Source of the DNA: an uncultured Fretibacterium sp.
GTDB lineage: Bacteria; Synergistota; Synergistia; Synergistales; Aminobacteriaceae
NCBI GenBank assembly: GCA_937911045.1
Contig: CALEPX010000094.1
Span: 1 to 7,564, forward strand
DNA: 7,564 nucleotides
Reading direction: 5' to 3'
A program made the position numbers and the translations under genes. Under the pieces are notes generated by a model. It ran no database searches and had not been told where the DNA came from. It saw only the letters and a program-made list of their open reading frames with translations. Below are positions 1 through 7,261 of the stretch, in pieces (the stretch's first letter is position 1; every line of letters begins with the position of its first letter).

Positions 1-757
1 CCCTGAAATGCTCCTCATCGAAGGTAAAGCGCATTTGGCGTCCGACAAAAGTGAAGCCCTTGCCCATCTCCATCAGGAATTCTTGCAGATGATCGATTAT
101 GCGGGTTTCCAGATCGTTTTCAGAATATTCCGCCTTCTCCGGAATTCCGAGGAATTCAAGAACGTAAGGGTCTTTGACTGCATCTGATGGTTTGGTGACG
201 ATCTGACCTTTTTGTGACAGTGCAAAAACCTGAGCCTTGTTCGTACTTAACGCAATACGTTCATACAAGGCACTGTCAAACTGGCGTCGCAGTTCTCTCA
301 GACTCCAGTGGTTATTTGAAGCCTCAAGTTCATAAAATTGACGCTCCTGTTCGTTCTCAATGCGCATTAGGAAAAGATAATGTGACCAGCTGAGGACAAA
401 AACACCAGGCAAATTCGGTTCCTTGCTTCCACACTCTGAATTCGTCAACAGTGATGACGATTTTGAACTGTACACTCGGTAGAAATAGCGCATTCTGTCC
501 AAACTCTCGACGGAGAATCCTTTTCCGAATTTTGCGGTCAATCTTCGTGAAAGAGTCTTTAAAATTCCTTTCCCGTAAGTGGCACGTGCTTCGCCTTCCT
601 GTTCATCCTGCACGATCATGCGCCCTATCTCATAGTAGGTGTAAACCATGGCAGAATTGACCTGTGTAACCACATGTTTTCTGGCTTCCTCAATAAGCTT
701 CTCAATCCTTTCTGCCAGAATATCCGCGCCGGCAGGATTCGTGAGCTTGTCCATCAT
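1..757 (-). CDS. DUF1016 (YhcG-family) PD-(D/E)XK nuclease domain protein, partial at left edge
   Basis: The frame is open from the ATG at 757 to the left edge, giving the first 252 residues without a stop or frameshift. Residues about 15-180 match the DUF1016 amino-terminal domain: a helical start (ILAERIEKLIEEARKHVVTQ), VYTYYEIGRMIV, then YGKGILKTLSRRLTAKFGKG and LSWSHYLFLMRI. Residues from about 215 begin the YhcG nuclease domain (DPYVLEFLGIPEKAEYSEND, then LETRIIDHLQEFLMEMGKGF and FVGRQMRF). The catalytic D...(D/E)xK residues of this family would lie just beyond the edge and cannot be seen. The family is known to sit often in type I restriction loci, but its exact role is not settled. The start overlaps the upstream stop as ATGA (754-757), and AAAGGAAGG lies at 762-770, so it is probably translationally coupled. 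A second ATG at 754 is equally possible. The family call is firm; activity is unknown. Confidence 0.88.
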   Translation of the reverse strand, partial: MMDKLTNPAGADILAERIEKLIEEARKHVVTQVNSAMVYTYYEIGRMIVQDEQEGEARATYGKGILKTLSRRLTAKFGKGFSVESLDRMRYFYRVYSSKSSSLLTNSECGSKEPNLPGVFVLSWSHYLFLMRIENEQERQFYELEASNNHWSLRELRRQFDSALYERIALSTNKAQVFALSQKGQIVTKPSDAVKDPYVLEFLGIPEKAEYSENDLETRIIDHLQEFLMEMGKGFTFVGRQMRFTFDEEHFR

Positions 758-1056
758 AGCACCTTCCTTTGAGTTCTGAGACTGTAGGTTTCAAAAATCT
801 GCTCAAAGTTTTTCATGTTGTGAACTCCATTGTCGTCGATTGAGATGAATATCTCAAGGTTCAGGGAGAGTGCGCCCTTTTCCCGGCTTACCTGAAGATC
901 ATGGAAATTCTCCAGCGTGGCGGATCGATCCTCACGACGTAGGTTGAAGCTGTCAGCGTAATATTCCCGGATTTCCTCTAGCGTATGCGCAGCCCCATCG
1001 GACAGGCAATTAGAGAAGGCGGGAAAAAATTCATTATAATACTTTGGAATGACCAT
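754..1056 (-). CDS. Short ORF with Mrr-type winged-helix amino terminus joined to an unrecognised tail
   Basis: This 100-residue ORF begins at the ATG at 1056, eight bases after a perfect AGGAGG. Residues 1-48 resemble the Mrr amino-terminal winged-helix domain (IPKYYNEFFPAF, LSDGAAHTLEEIREYYADSF, NLRREDRSATL). In full Mrr-like proteins this is followed by an SG..L..NR..WA segment and later a PD-(D/E)XK catalytic domain. Both are absent here. From about residue 49 the sequence (ENFHDLQVSREKGALSLNLE onward) does not continue the Mrr pattern and I do not recognise it. The other two frames after the join do not restore Mrr sequence, so an internal deletion or fusion fits better than a frameshift. 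No nuclease residues are present, so restriction activity is unlikely. It overlaps the DUF1016 start by 4 bp and may now serve mainly to couple translation. It may be a decayed gene rather than a functional protein. Confidence 0.6.
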   Translation of the reverse strand: MVIPKYYNEFFPAFSNCLSDGAAHTLEEIREYYADSFNLRREDRSATLENFHDLQVSREKGALSLNLEIFISIDDNGVHNMKNFEQIFETYSLRTQRKVL

Positions 1057-1064
1057 AACGCACA

Positions 1065-1070
1065 CCTCCT
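1065..1070 (-). promoter_or_regulatory. Shine-Dalgarno AGGAGG for the Mrr-like ORF
   Basis: A perfect AGGAGG on the minus strand lies eight bases before the ATG at 1056. This favours that ATG over the in-frame GTG at 1065, which sits inside the site itself. It also lies 7 bp after the TAA of the res remnant (1078), the spacing expected between consecutive genes of an operon. Confidence 0.8.
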
Positions 1071-1077
1071 TTGGACT

Positions 1078-1188
1078 TTACAGGCTCTCCATGATATTCA
1101 GCAGACTCTGGTAGCTGTCCACATCGTGGTAGACCACATCCTCGCTTGAAAGTTCCGCAAAAAGTTTCTTGGCACATTTGATCTTCGT
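1078..1188 (-). pseudogene. Carboxy-terminal remnant of a type III/DEAD-helicase restriction subunit
   Basis: The minus frame from 1188 to the TAA at 1078 encodes 36 residues beginning TKIKCAKKLFAELSSEDVVY and ending in VDSYQSLLNIMESL. The pattern (K.kI.CAkk.F..l, then v.Y..v.sY..L) resembles the extreme carboxy terminus of type III Res-like helicase-endonuclease subunits. It has no start codon, and TAG at 1189-1191 closes the frame upstream. What precedes it is unrelated sequence leading to the stop of the type ISP gene. I read it as the tail of a larger gene whose body was lost when the neighbouring restriction gene arrived. It lies directly upstream of the Mrr-like ORF with operon-like spacing. 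The open frame is seen directly; the family assignment rests on a short motif and is tentative. Confidence 0.45.
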
Positions 1189-1220
1189 CTACGCTTTGAG
1201 TTATTCCACAATGGAGCATC

Positions 1221-4200
1221 TCACACACCGAGTTCTGGTAATGCTCTCATAATTTTCATACTCTCGACACTCACACGAATCACTCGCCCAATTAAATCCA
1301 ATACGTAATGCGACTTCCCGTGTTCAATTCCCCAAACATTGCAATCGTTGCGAAGTCCGCTGTCTTTGTCCGTTGAATCCTGATAGCGTTCCAAAATCCA
1401 TTCCAGCGCGCTCTTGCCATTCACAACATATTCCCAAACTTCTGACGGAATGTCCGTTATGATTATGCTTGAATTATAACGAATTTCTCTTGTCGTAGAA
1501 TCGAGCTTCATCCTTTCAACACGATAATTTGACGTGCTGCCGATTATTTTCACAGACCAAGGTTCAACACTTTCGTAATTCACGTGCAATTCTCCAAACT
1601 TGCGACCAGCTTCACTGAATGCTCGGAAATCTTTCGCAAACGGCACTCGTGCTAAAATCTTCCTGACATCATCACCGAATCTTTCTCGATATTCTGGTGA
1701 ACTCAACACGCCGTAGATGTAGTAAAAAATGTCTGGTTTCGTGATCGTGTAATCGCCGTAATAATCGCGGAAGATTGCCAACGCCTTGTCTGAAATTCCG
1801 TCCCGACGTGTGAATCTTTCGCCAGATGACTCATCAAACAAATTTCCCTGAACACTCGCAGCATTCTCTTCGTACCAGTATAACGGGAAACATTGACTTT
1901 TGCTCACGAGATCATGACATGGCAACACATCTGTCATCAATGCTGAGAAATCATTTTTGCTGCCAAGTCCTGAAATGCAGATCACGAGATTTTCAGAATC
2001 AGCAGTCGGGAAAATTTTCGGTGTTCTATAAACGCGTTGAATAAAATTTGCATCGTAATAAAGATTCGCTTTTGTGAACGGACGATACAACGAATCACGA
2101 ATTAAACTCTCAGAAAATTGTAGCTCTATATTTCTCGCAAGTCTTGAGAAAAGAGTATCAGTCCATGAAATCCTTCGCTTATCCATCGTCACAAAGTCCG
2201 TAATTTTCTCATCATTGCCTGTTCGGTTATGCCAACGTTCACGCTCTTGATTGTATACGTCGATCATCGAGGCCATATTTATTCCAAGAGATTCCTTAGA
2301 GAAATTGTAACACCAAGCGTCACGAGCTGTTTGGAGTCCCTGTGAATATCTATCGCCAAAGATCGCAAATTGTCTAGAATCTTTCTTATCACCGAGCCTC
2401 ATGAACGAGCCAAAAATTTCGCTGCGTTTGTTGAGCCAATCTCCAGAATCGTTCGGAATAATTTCTTCCAGGTCACCACGCTTGAACATGTCACCAAATG
2501 AATGAGCGTGTTGAATCAATGCAAGTTTCTCATCACGTTTGAGATAATCGCCGATGTCGTGATAAAAAATTCTGCATTTTTCCTTGCTGGAAGTTTTGAT
2601 CAGCAGCGTTATTGCAACGGGCAATTTGCTGCCTGAACCGAAAATTCCGTCAGATTCCCTCCTTCTGGTCTCGCCAGAAGTGTTAGCGTTGCCCCTTAAA
2701 TTGAAGACGTAGATTTTCGAAAACTCCGAGTGTAAACATTTTCGCAAACCGTCAGCAGAATTTGAATCTAGAAATGATCCGTTCGTTACATAGCAAATTA
2801 TTCCGCTATCCTGAATCCTGTCAGAAGCCCAACGAATCGCACGAATATAACTGTCATAGAGACTTCGTTTGAGATTTGCGTCGCTTTCCACAGCGTAAGA
2901 TTCTTTGATCCGAGCATCTAGTTCTTCGTATTTCAAATTCTGGTTGTTATCATTCGCGCTTTTCTGACCAACTGAGTACGGTGGATTGCCGATTATTACC
3001 GTTATAGCTTTCTTGTTAATCGCGTCAACTCGTTCGTCATTGTCGTGAAAAATTCCGAATTGGTGTTTACCCTGATATTGCGTCGTGAACGTGTCAGTCA
3101 GGATAATTCCTGGGAATGGCTCGTATCTTCCATCAGGTGCAGCTGAGTGATACGCCATCTCGATATTTACGGCTGCGATGTAGTACGCAAGCAACAAAAT
3201 TTCCTGCGCATGAATTTCATTCTCGTATTTATACGCCAACTTCTCAGGAGAAATCAAGCCTAGTTGTAGCAATCTCACGATGAAAGTTCCAGTCCCCGTA
3301 AACGGATCGAGAATATTCACGTTCTCAGCACTCAATCCCTCGGGAATGTTCAGCTCCTGTCTCACAGCCCAATCTGAACTTCGTAAAATGAAATCGACAA
3401 TCTCGTTCGGAGTGTAAACTATGCCAAGCCTTTGTGCCGTCTGGGGCAACGCAATATTGAAAAAGTTCTCGTACAGGTCTTTGATGCGTTTCTGTTTCCC
3501 ATCATCAGTCGTGATGTTAATAAATCGTTCTCGTTGCTCATCATAGAATTTCTGGAGCGTGTCGTTTCCCTGATGAAACTTATCTGCACTGAGAGCATTG
3601 AGTGCCCTGTCGATTATTCGAGAAACAGGATTCTGTCTTGAGAAACTCTCGAAGATCGCGTCAAAAATCGGCTTCGTGAAAAAATGTTGCGAGAGCATGT
3701 CGATAGCTTCATCGTCAGAAATATTCTTGTTGATACTCGCGCGCAATCCCGAAATGAACAATCTAAACGCTCTTGTCTTAGAGCCATCACTCTGAGCCAG
3801 TAATTCATGAATTTTCTCAGTGTGTTCCTGAATGAGATTTTTCATGTCACTAGCCCATTGTTGTTCGTACTTACGATTCCCGCATTTCTTGACAATTTTC
3901 GCGTACACAGCATTTCGCCAATCTGCAGGACTGAATGGGAGCGTTAATTCCATGTCTTCGTTTGAATCGCCAGAACCTTTGCCAATAATCCCAGGAAAAA
4001 TCTTCGTGCATTTGCCGTCATATTCAAGCGAATTAACTTCGATTTCGAATTTGTCGTCAATCGAGCGCAACGCCTGCAACACATCCCAAATCACGTTATA
4101 ATTCTTGCTATCATCGAGAGCTTCTTCAGGCGACATGTTTTCCGGAATCACGATCGGCAAGATGATATAACCCAAGCGTTTGCCCTCGTACTTTCGCATA

Positions 4201-5960
4201 ACTCGACCGACGCATTGAACAATATCGACTTTGGATTTTTTCGGATTCAGGAACATGATCGCGTCCAGAGCAGGCACGTCTATACCCTCGGATAGGCACT
4301 TCGCATTTGACAATATCCGGCAATCATTCTCTTCGGCATTTTCTTTGAGCCAGGAAATTTCGCGCTTCCGAGATGCCATGCTCATCGTGCCGTCAACGTG
4401 TCGAACTTCGCATTTCACACCGTCATTATTCGGGTAAGCATCTTTATAGCTCTGAATCACATCGGCAAAATTCTGTTCGAAAACTTTCGAGTTCTTAATC
4501 GTCGATGTGAATGCCAGCGCCATTTTCATCGGAGCGGGATCGCTCGTAAAGAAATCCGAATCCACTGAGTGATATTTCTTGGACAGTCCACGCCAACAAC
4601 CAACCATTTTCGTAGCGTCATCGGGATCAAGATTGATTTTTTCGAGCAGGTCTTTCACTGCGTCACTAACTGCCCTTTCATCAATCGCCAGAACCATCAC
4701 TCGATAATCGCTCAGCAAATTTTCCTGAATCGCCTCACTGAATGACAACGTGTAAAAATCTTCGCCAAATAATTTCTTGTCGTCCATCGAGAAGATTTGT
4801 GCATTATCTTCTTTAGCTCTGCGGGAAACGGCTTCGGTGTAGACCTTGGGAGTTGCAGTCATGTATAATCTTTTTGCAGCTCGAATAAAATTATTTTCAT
4901 GAATTTTCACAAACTCTGAATCTTCTTTGCCATGGAACATCGCACCAGTAGTTCTGTGAGCTTCGTCGCAAATCACCAAATCAAAATCTGGGAAACCGGC
5001 TTCTTGAATCTCATGAATGACTTTGAGCGATTGATACGTTGAGAAGAGCACGGTCATAGAATTTGCTTTGCGCTCATTGGGAATGAAATTCCAGCTTGAG
5101 AGCAGTTCATCCGAGCGAGTCGTTGCGGGATAAGCCAGATCGGTGAGCTTGAGATCCTCGTCATCTGTTTTGCCGACGGTCTTGTCAGAACATACTGCAA
5201 AAAATATCATCGGTGAATCTTTGCTCTTGTCGAAATTCCAAGCTAGTAACGTTTGATTTAACAACGCGATTGACGGCACAAGAAACAAAACTATCTTGCC
5301 AACTCCAGCAAAATTCTCGGCGATTTTGAGTGACACTAACGTTTTCCCAGTTCCGCATGCCATGATCATTTTTCCACGGTCAGCTTTTTGGAACCCAGCT
5401 AGCACTGCTTCAACGGCTTCGACTTGCTCAGGTCTGAGAACCTTTCCTGGCAAATAATGCACCGAACTCAGATTATCAGGCTCGAAACGAGACCAATCAA
5501 TCGAACTCTGCTCAAGGCTATCAAGTCCCAAACGAATGCACGGTGGATTTTGCTTTTGGAGCTCATCATCTGCATGCATGCTCCAATTCAGGGATGTTGA
5601 GATTATGATCCGCTGAACAAAAATTTCCCGACTACTCGCAGCCAAGAACGAATCAATATCAGATTTCGCGATTGAGTGTTCCGGCTCGTAAAACTTGCAT
5701 TGAATCGCACAGAATTTATCACGATCTTTGATTTTCGCAACAAGATCGATCCCAGTGTCGGTTTTATTGTCGCGTCCGTCCCAATCAGACCACAGCCAGA
5801 CGTTCTCGAATTGTTCCTTATAGCCGCGGTCATTGCGTAAGAAATACAAGCAGACAATTTCGAACCATTTGCCCTTAATTATGGCAAGCGATTTCGAGTC
5901 TTCGGGAATTCCCGCATATAACTCACGATATTTGTGAAGCAATTCCTGTAACGCTGACAA
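1221..5960 (-). CDS. Single-polypeptide type ISP restriction-modification enzyme (LlaGI/LlaBIII-like)
   Basis: This intact 1579-residue protein methylates adenine in its target and cuts unmodified DNA after ATP-driven translocation, acting in the cytoplasm. Residues 1-160 form an Mrr-like PD-(D/E)XK nuclease: E34, D72 in TDTGIDLVA, and Q87/K89 in AIQCKF. Residues about 172-600 are an SF2 translocase: Walker A ACGTGKT (201-207), DEAH (332-335), MTATP (367-371) and motif VI QCVGRVMR (582-589). A helical coupler follows to about 800. The N6-adenine methyltransferase spans about 825-1130: GIVYTPNEIVDFI, motif I DPFTGTGTF (885-893) and catalytic NPPY (992-995). The rest, about 1180-1560, is the target recognition region. 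Order and size match the roughly 180-kDa lactococcal type ISP enzymes. All catalytic motifs are present, so it is probably active. TTG at 5960 is the start because the only codons upstream before a TAA are not usual starts. The recognition sequence cannot be read from the protein. Confidence 0.95.
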   Translation of the reverse strand: MSALQELLHKYRELYAGIPEDSKSLAIIKGKWFEIVCLYFLRNDRGYKEQFENVWLWSDWDGRDNKTDTGIDLVAKIKDRDKFCAIQCKFYEPEHSIAKSDIDSFLAASSREIFVQRIIISTSLNWSMHADDELQKQNPPCIRLGLDSLEQSSIDWSRFEPDNLSSVHYLPGKVLRPEQVEAVEAVLAGFQKADRGKMIMACGTGKTLVSLKIAENFAGVGKIVLFLVPSIALLNQTLLAWNFDKSKDSPMIFFAVCSDKTVGKTDDEDLKLTDLAYPATTRSDELLSSWNFIPNERKANSMTVLFSTYQSLKVIHEIQEAGFPDFDLVICDEAHRTTGAMFHGKEDSEFVKIHENNFIRAAKRLYMTATPKVYTEAVSRRAKEDNAQIFSMDDKKLFGEDFYTLSFSEAIQENLLSDYRVMVLAIDERAVSDAVKDLLEKINLDPDDATKMVGCWRGLSKKYHSVDSDFFTSDPAPMKMALAFTSTIKNSKVFEQNFADVIQSYKDAYPNNDGVKCEVRHVDGTMSMASRKREISWLKENAEENDCRILSNAKCLSEGIDVPALDAIMFLNPKKSKVDIVQCVGRVMRKYEGKRLGYIILPIVIPENMSPEEALDDSKNYNVIWDVLQALRSIDDKFEIEVNSLEYDGKCTKIFPGIIGKGSGDSNEDMELTLPFSPADWRNAVYAKIVKKCGNRKYEQQWASDMKNLIQEHTEKIHELLAQSDGSKTRAFRLFISGLRASINKNISDDEAIDMLSQHFFTKPIFDAIFESFSRQNPVSRIIDRALNALSADKFHQGNDTLQKFYDEQRERFINITTDDGKQKRIKDLYENFFNIALPQTAQRLGIVYTPNEIVDFILRSSDWAVRQELNIPEGLSAENVNILDPFTGTGTFIVRLLQLGLISPEKLAYKYENEIHAQEILLLAYYIAAVNIEMAYHSAAPDGRYEPFPGIILTDTFTTQYQGKHQFGIFHDNDERVDAINKKAITVIIGNPPYSVGQKSANDNNQNLKYEELDARIKESYAVESDANLKRSLYDSYIRAIRWASDRIQDSGIICYVTNGSFLDSNSADGLRKCLHSEFSKIYVFNLRGNANTSGETRRRESDGIFGSGSKLPVAITLLIKTSSKEKCRIFYHDIGDYLKRDEKLALIQHAHSFGDMFKRGDLEEIIPNDSGDWLNKRSEIFGSFMRLGDKKDSRQFAIFGDRYSQGLQTARDAWCYNFSKESLGINMASMIDVYNQERERWHNRTGNDEKITDFVTMDKRRISWTDTLFSRLARNIELQFSESLIRDSLYRPFTKANLYYDANFIQRVYRTPKIFPTADSENLVICISGLGSKNDFSALMTDVLPCHDLVSKSQCFPLYWYEENAASVQGNLFDESSGERFTRRDGISDKALAIFRDYYGDYTITKPDIFYYIYGVLSSPEYRERFGDDVRKILARVPFAKDFRAFSEAGRKFGELHVNYESVEPWSVKIIGSTSNYRVERMKLDSTTREIRYNSSIIITDIPSEVWEYVVNGKSALEWILERYQDSTDKDSGLRNDCNVWGIEHGKSHYVLDLIGRVIRVSVESMKIMRALPELGV

Positions 5961-5968
5961 TATTCTTG

Positions 5969-5973
5969 ACCTC
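5969..5973 (-). promoter_or_regulatory. Shine-Dalgarno GAGGT supporting the TTG start of the type ISP gene
   Basis: GAGGT on the minus strand lies eight bases before TTG at 5960. No ATG or GTG exists in this frame between that TTG and the upstream in-frame TAA. The protein from this TTG begins with the LL.KYRE segment expected at the amino terminus of the family. A TTG start would lower expression, which is plausible for an enzyme that must not outrun its own methylation. Confidence 0.7.
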
Positions 5974-6005
5974 GATTCCTGAATTTTAATTCCGCATTAT
6001 GCATT

Positions 6006-6034
6006 ATGATACTCTTACGCACGAATAATTGCAA
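6006..6034 (-). promoter_or_regulatory. Predicted sigma70-type promoter for the type ISP gene
   Basis: On the minus strand, TTGCAA (6029-6034) and TATCAT (6006-6011) are separated by exactly 17 bases. They match the consensus at 4 of 6 and 5 of 6 positions. Transcription would start near 5999 and leave a leader of about 40 bases before the TTG at 5960. The overlapping CATAAT at 6003-6008 is an alternative -10 but would need a 20-base spacer. Confidence 0.5.
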
Positions 6035-6074
6035 AGCTGAAACGATAATTCTGAAAGCGTTGACGACTTCACTG

Positions 6075-6083
6075 TGCTATAAT
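6075..6083 (+). promoter_or_regulatory. Extended -10 promoter of the toxin-antitoxin operon
   Basis: TATAAT at 6078-6083 is a perfect -10 hexamer preceded by TG at 6075-6076 with one base between, an extended -10 that can work without a strong -35. TTGACG at 6060-6065 looks like a -35 but is only 12 bases away, too close to serve. Transcription would start near 6090, inside the tandem repeat that follows and about 40 bases before the antitoxin ATG. Confidence 0.65.
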
Positions 6084-6088
6084 CATGC

Positions 6089-6108
6089 AATCGTAAACAA
6101 TCGTAAAC
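6089..6108 (+). repeat. Perfect tandem 10-bp repeat at the TA transcription start (candidate operator)
   Basis: The unit AATCGTAAAC occurs twice head to tail (6089-6098 and 6099-6108), immediately downstream of the -10 box. Ribbon-helix-helix antitoxins of the RelB type generally repress their own operon by binding short repeats over the promoter. The 10-bp period would put both copies on the same face of the helix. The repeat is seen directly; its use as an operator is inferred. Confidence 0.5.
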
Positions 6109-6120
6109 AAATGAATGCAA

Positions 6121-6125
6121 AGGAG
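6121..6125 (+). promoter_or_regulatory. Shine-Dalgarno AGGAG fixing the antitoxin start
   Basis: AGGAG lies six bases before ATG at 6132. It selects that ATG over the in-frame ATGs at 6006 and 6111. The first of those would place the start upstream of the promoter, and neither has a comparable site in front of it. Confidence 0.85.
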
Positions 6126-6131
6126 TTCAGA

Positions 6132-6410
6132 ATGTCAAACACTTTAATTCAGTTCAGGTTAGAAAGTCAACTTAGGCAAGACGCCATTGATTTATTCGCA
6201 AAATTAGGGCTCGACTTAACGACCGTAATCAAAATTTTTTTGAGACGCTCCGTTCAAGTACAAGGCTTGCCGTTCTCCATGAGTGTTAAAGACTTTGACG
6301 CGCTCCAAGCTATGCGAGAATTGAACGACTACTCACAGGCTAACGGACTCTCAGATTTAACGCTAGATGAAATTAACAACGAAATCAACAAATACCGTAC
6401 GCAGTTTTAG
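6132..6410 (+). CDS. RelB/DinJ-family antitoxin
   Basis: This is a 92-residue protein. Residues 1-50 carry the ribbon-helix-helix DNA-binding region of the RelB/DinJ family: a short beta strand (TLIQFRLES), then helix LRQDAIDLFAKLGLDLTTVI and the second helix KIFLRRSVQVQGLPF. The polar remainder (MRELNDYSQ, then DEINNEINKYR) is the usual flexible toxin-binding part. It is expected to dimerise, repress its own promoter and neutralise the toxin encoded next. The upstream extended -10 promoter and tandem repeat fit autoregulation. Its last 19 bases overlap the toxin reading frame. RelB/DinJ proteins classically pair with RelE/YafQ-type RNases; here the neighbour is a PIN-domain protein, a less canonical pairing. 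The family call is firm; the partner is inferred from position. Confidence 0.9.
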   Translation: MSNTLIQFRLESQLRQDAIDLFAKLGLDLTTVIKIFLRRSVQVQGLPFSMSVKDFDALQAMRELNDYSQANGLSDLTLDEINNEINKYRTQF

Positions 6411-6802
6411 ATACTAACGTCGTTGTCTCAGCCTTGCTAAAAGCGAATTCAACCCCAAGTCTCATTTTGGAGCAGGTCTTCACGGGAAACATAATTCCTG
6501 TGTCGCATGAGAAAATATTAGCCGAATACGATGAAGTGTTACGCAGGAGGAAATTCAATTTCCCAGAGAACAACATCAGCAAAATTATCAACGGTTTCCT
6601 CAATCGAGGTATATTCTGTGAACCGGCTGAACTTGACTACAAGCTGATTGACGAAAGAGACGAAATATTTTTGGCGGTCGCTATCAGCTCTGGCGCATTC
6701 TTGATCACCGGCAACACTAAACATTTCCCCAAAGAAAATTTCGTTGTTACACCCCAAGAAATGATCTCTTTTGTACAGCAAAGTTCACGAGATCACTCTT
6801 AG
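6392..6802 (+). CDS. PIN-domain putative toxin (COG1569/TIGR00305-like) with no canonical start codon
   Basis: The frame is open from the TAA at 6374-6376 to the TAG at 6802. The family's usual amino terminus (YAVLDTNVVVSALL) is encoded from 6398, so homology places the start at codon 6392, which reads ATA. Counted from there the protein has 136 residues. PIN residues are present: D7 in LDTN, E45/E48 in EYDEVLRR, D87 and D90 in DERDEIFLAVA, and N108 in LITGNTKHFP. PIN toxins are Mg-dependent RNases. The only usual start is TTG at 6434, which would delete D7 and the first beta strand and so inactivate the fold. The expected ATG would overlap the antitoxin end; a single G-to-A change explains the ATA. 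No clear ribosome site precedes it, so any translation would rely on coupling. It may be a silenced toxin or use a rare ATA start. Family call strong; expression doubtful. Confidence 0.8.
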   Translation: MPYAVLDTNVVVSALLKANSTPSLILEQVFTGNIIPVSHEKILAEYDEVLRRRKFNFPENNISKIINGFLNRGIFCEPAELDYKLIDERDEIFLAVAISSGAFLITGNTKHFPKENFVVTPQEMISFVQQSSRDHS

Positions 6803-7172
6803 GATTTTGGCGTACTCCCCACAACTCAAGCAGGAGAATTCGGGTATCAACCAACCTTGCGCCCTTACGAATATTTTCCTCCAAGTGGGTAAGTGAGACT
6901 CGCTCTTGACTATTCATGCTACCACCATGAGGACAAGCGCATCTTCTAGCGTTTGATGTCTTGTCCCCAACGAAGAAAATCATGGAAGCTGAGACGAACT
7001 GTTCCTGACTAGAAATAACAATTTTCGTCACACACGCGGCTTTCCAGTCCCAGACGGTTATTAGGTTATTAACCCTAGGCTGTCATCAAAATGCGCTCTC
7101 CGTTCGATCTAAGGGGATCTGAAGAAACGTTTTTAGACTGGATGGATTGAATTGACACTAAGTCCACCGTGT

Positions 7173-7189
7173 GTGCTCAAATCGAGCAC
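7173..7189. repeat. Small perfect inverted repeat (6-bp stem, 5-base loop)
   Basis: GTGCTC at 7173-7178 and GAGCAC at 7184-7189 are exact inverted copies around AAATC. On the plus strand only three T follow, so it would be at best a weak terminator. It could also be a protein-binding site or chance. Confidence 0.35.
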
Positions 7190-7261
7190 TTTCGCTCTGG
7201 ATTATAAAAGTGTTACGATTTTAACGAAATGATGCTCCAAAAAGAAATTTTGCATGTACTA

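Noticed and set aside
1034..1228. 64-codon minus-strand ORF between the type ISP gene and the Mrr-like ORF
   Set aside because: It is out of frame with both the res-like remnant and the Mrr-like ORF, covers the latter's ribosome site and resembles no family.
3432..4437. Several short ORFs antisense to, or in other frames of, the type ISP gene
   Set aside because: They lie wholly inside an intact gene with clear domain structure and show no domains or ribosome sites of their own.
6060..6083. TTGACG as -35 box for the TA promoter
   Set aside because: Only 12 bases separate it from TATAAT, too few for a sigma70 promoter; the extended -10 explains the promoter better.
6006..6131. Amino-terminal extension of the antitoxin to ATG at 6006 or 6111
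   Set aside because: The 6006 start lies upstream of the promoter, and the extension does not belong to the RelB fold. AGGAG at 6121-6125 selects the ATG at 6132.
6747..7031. 94-codon minus-strand ORF overlapping the end of the PIN gene
   Set aside because: No ribosome binding site, antisense to a real gene over its last part, and no recognisable domain.
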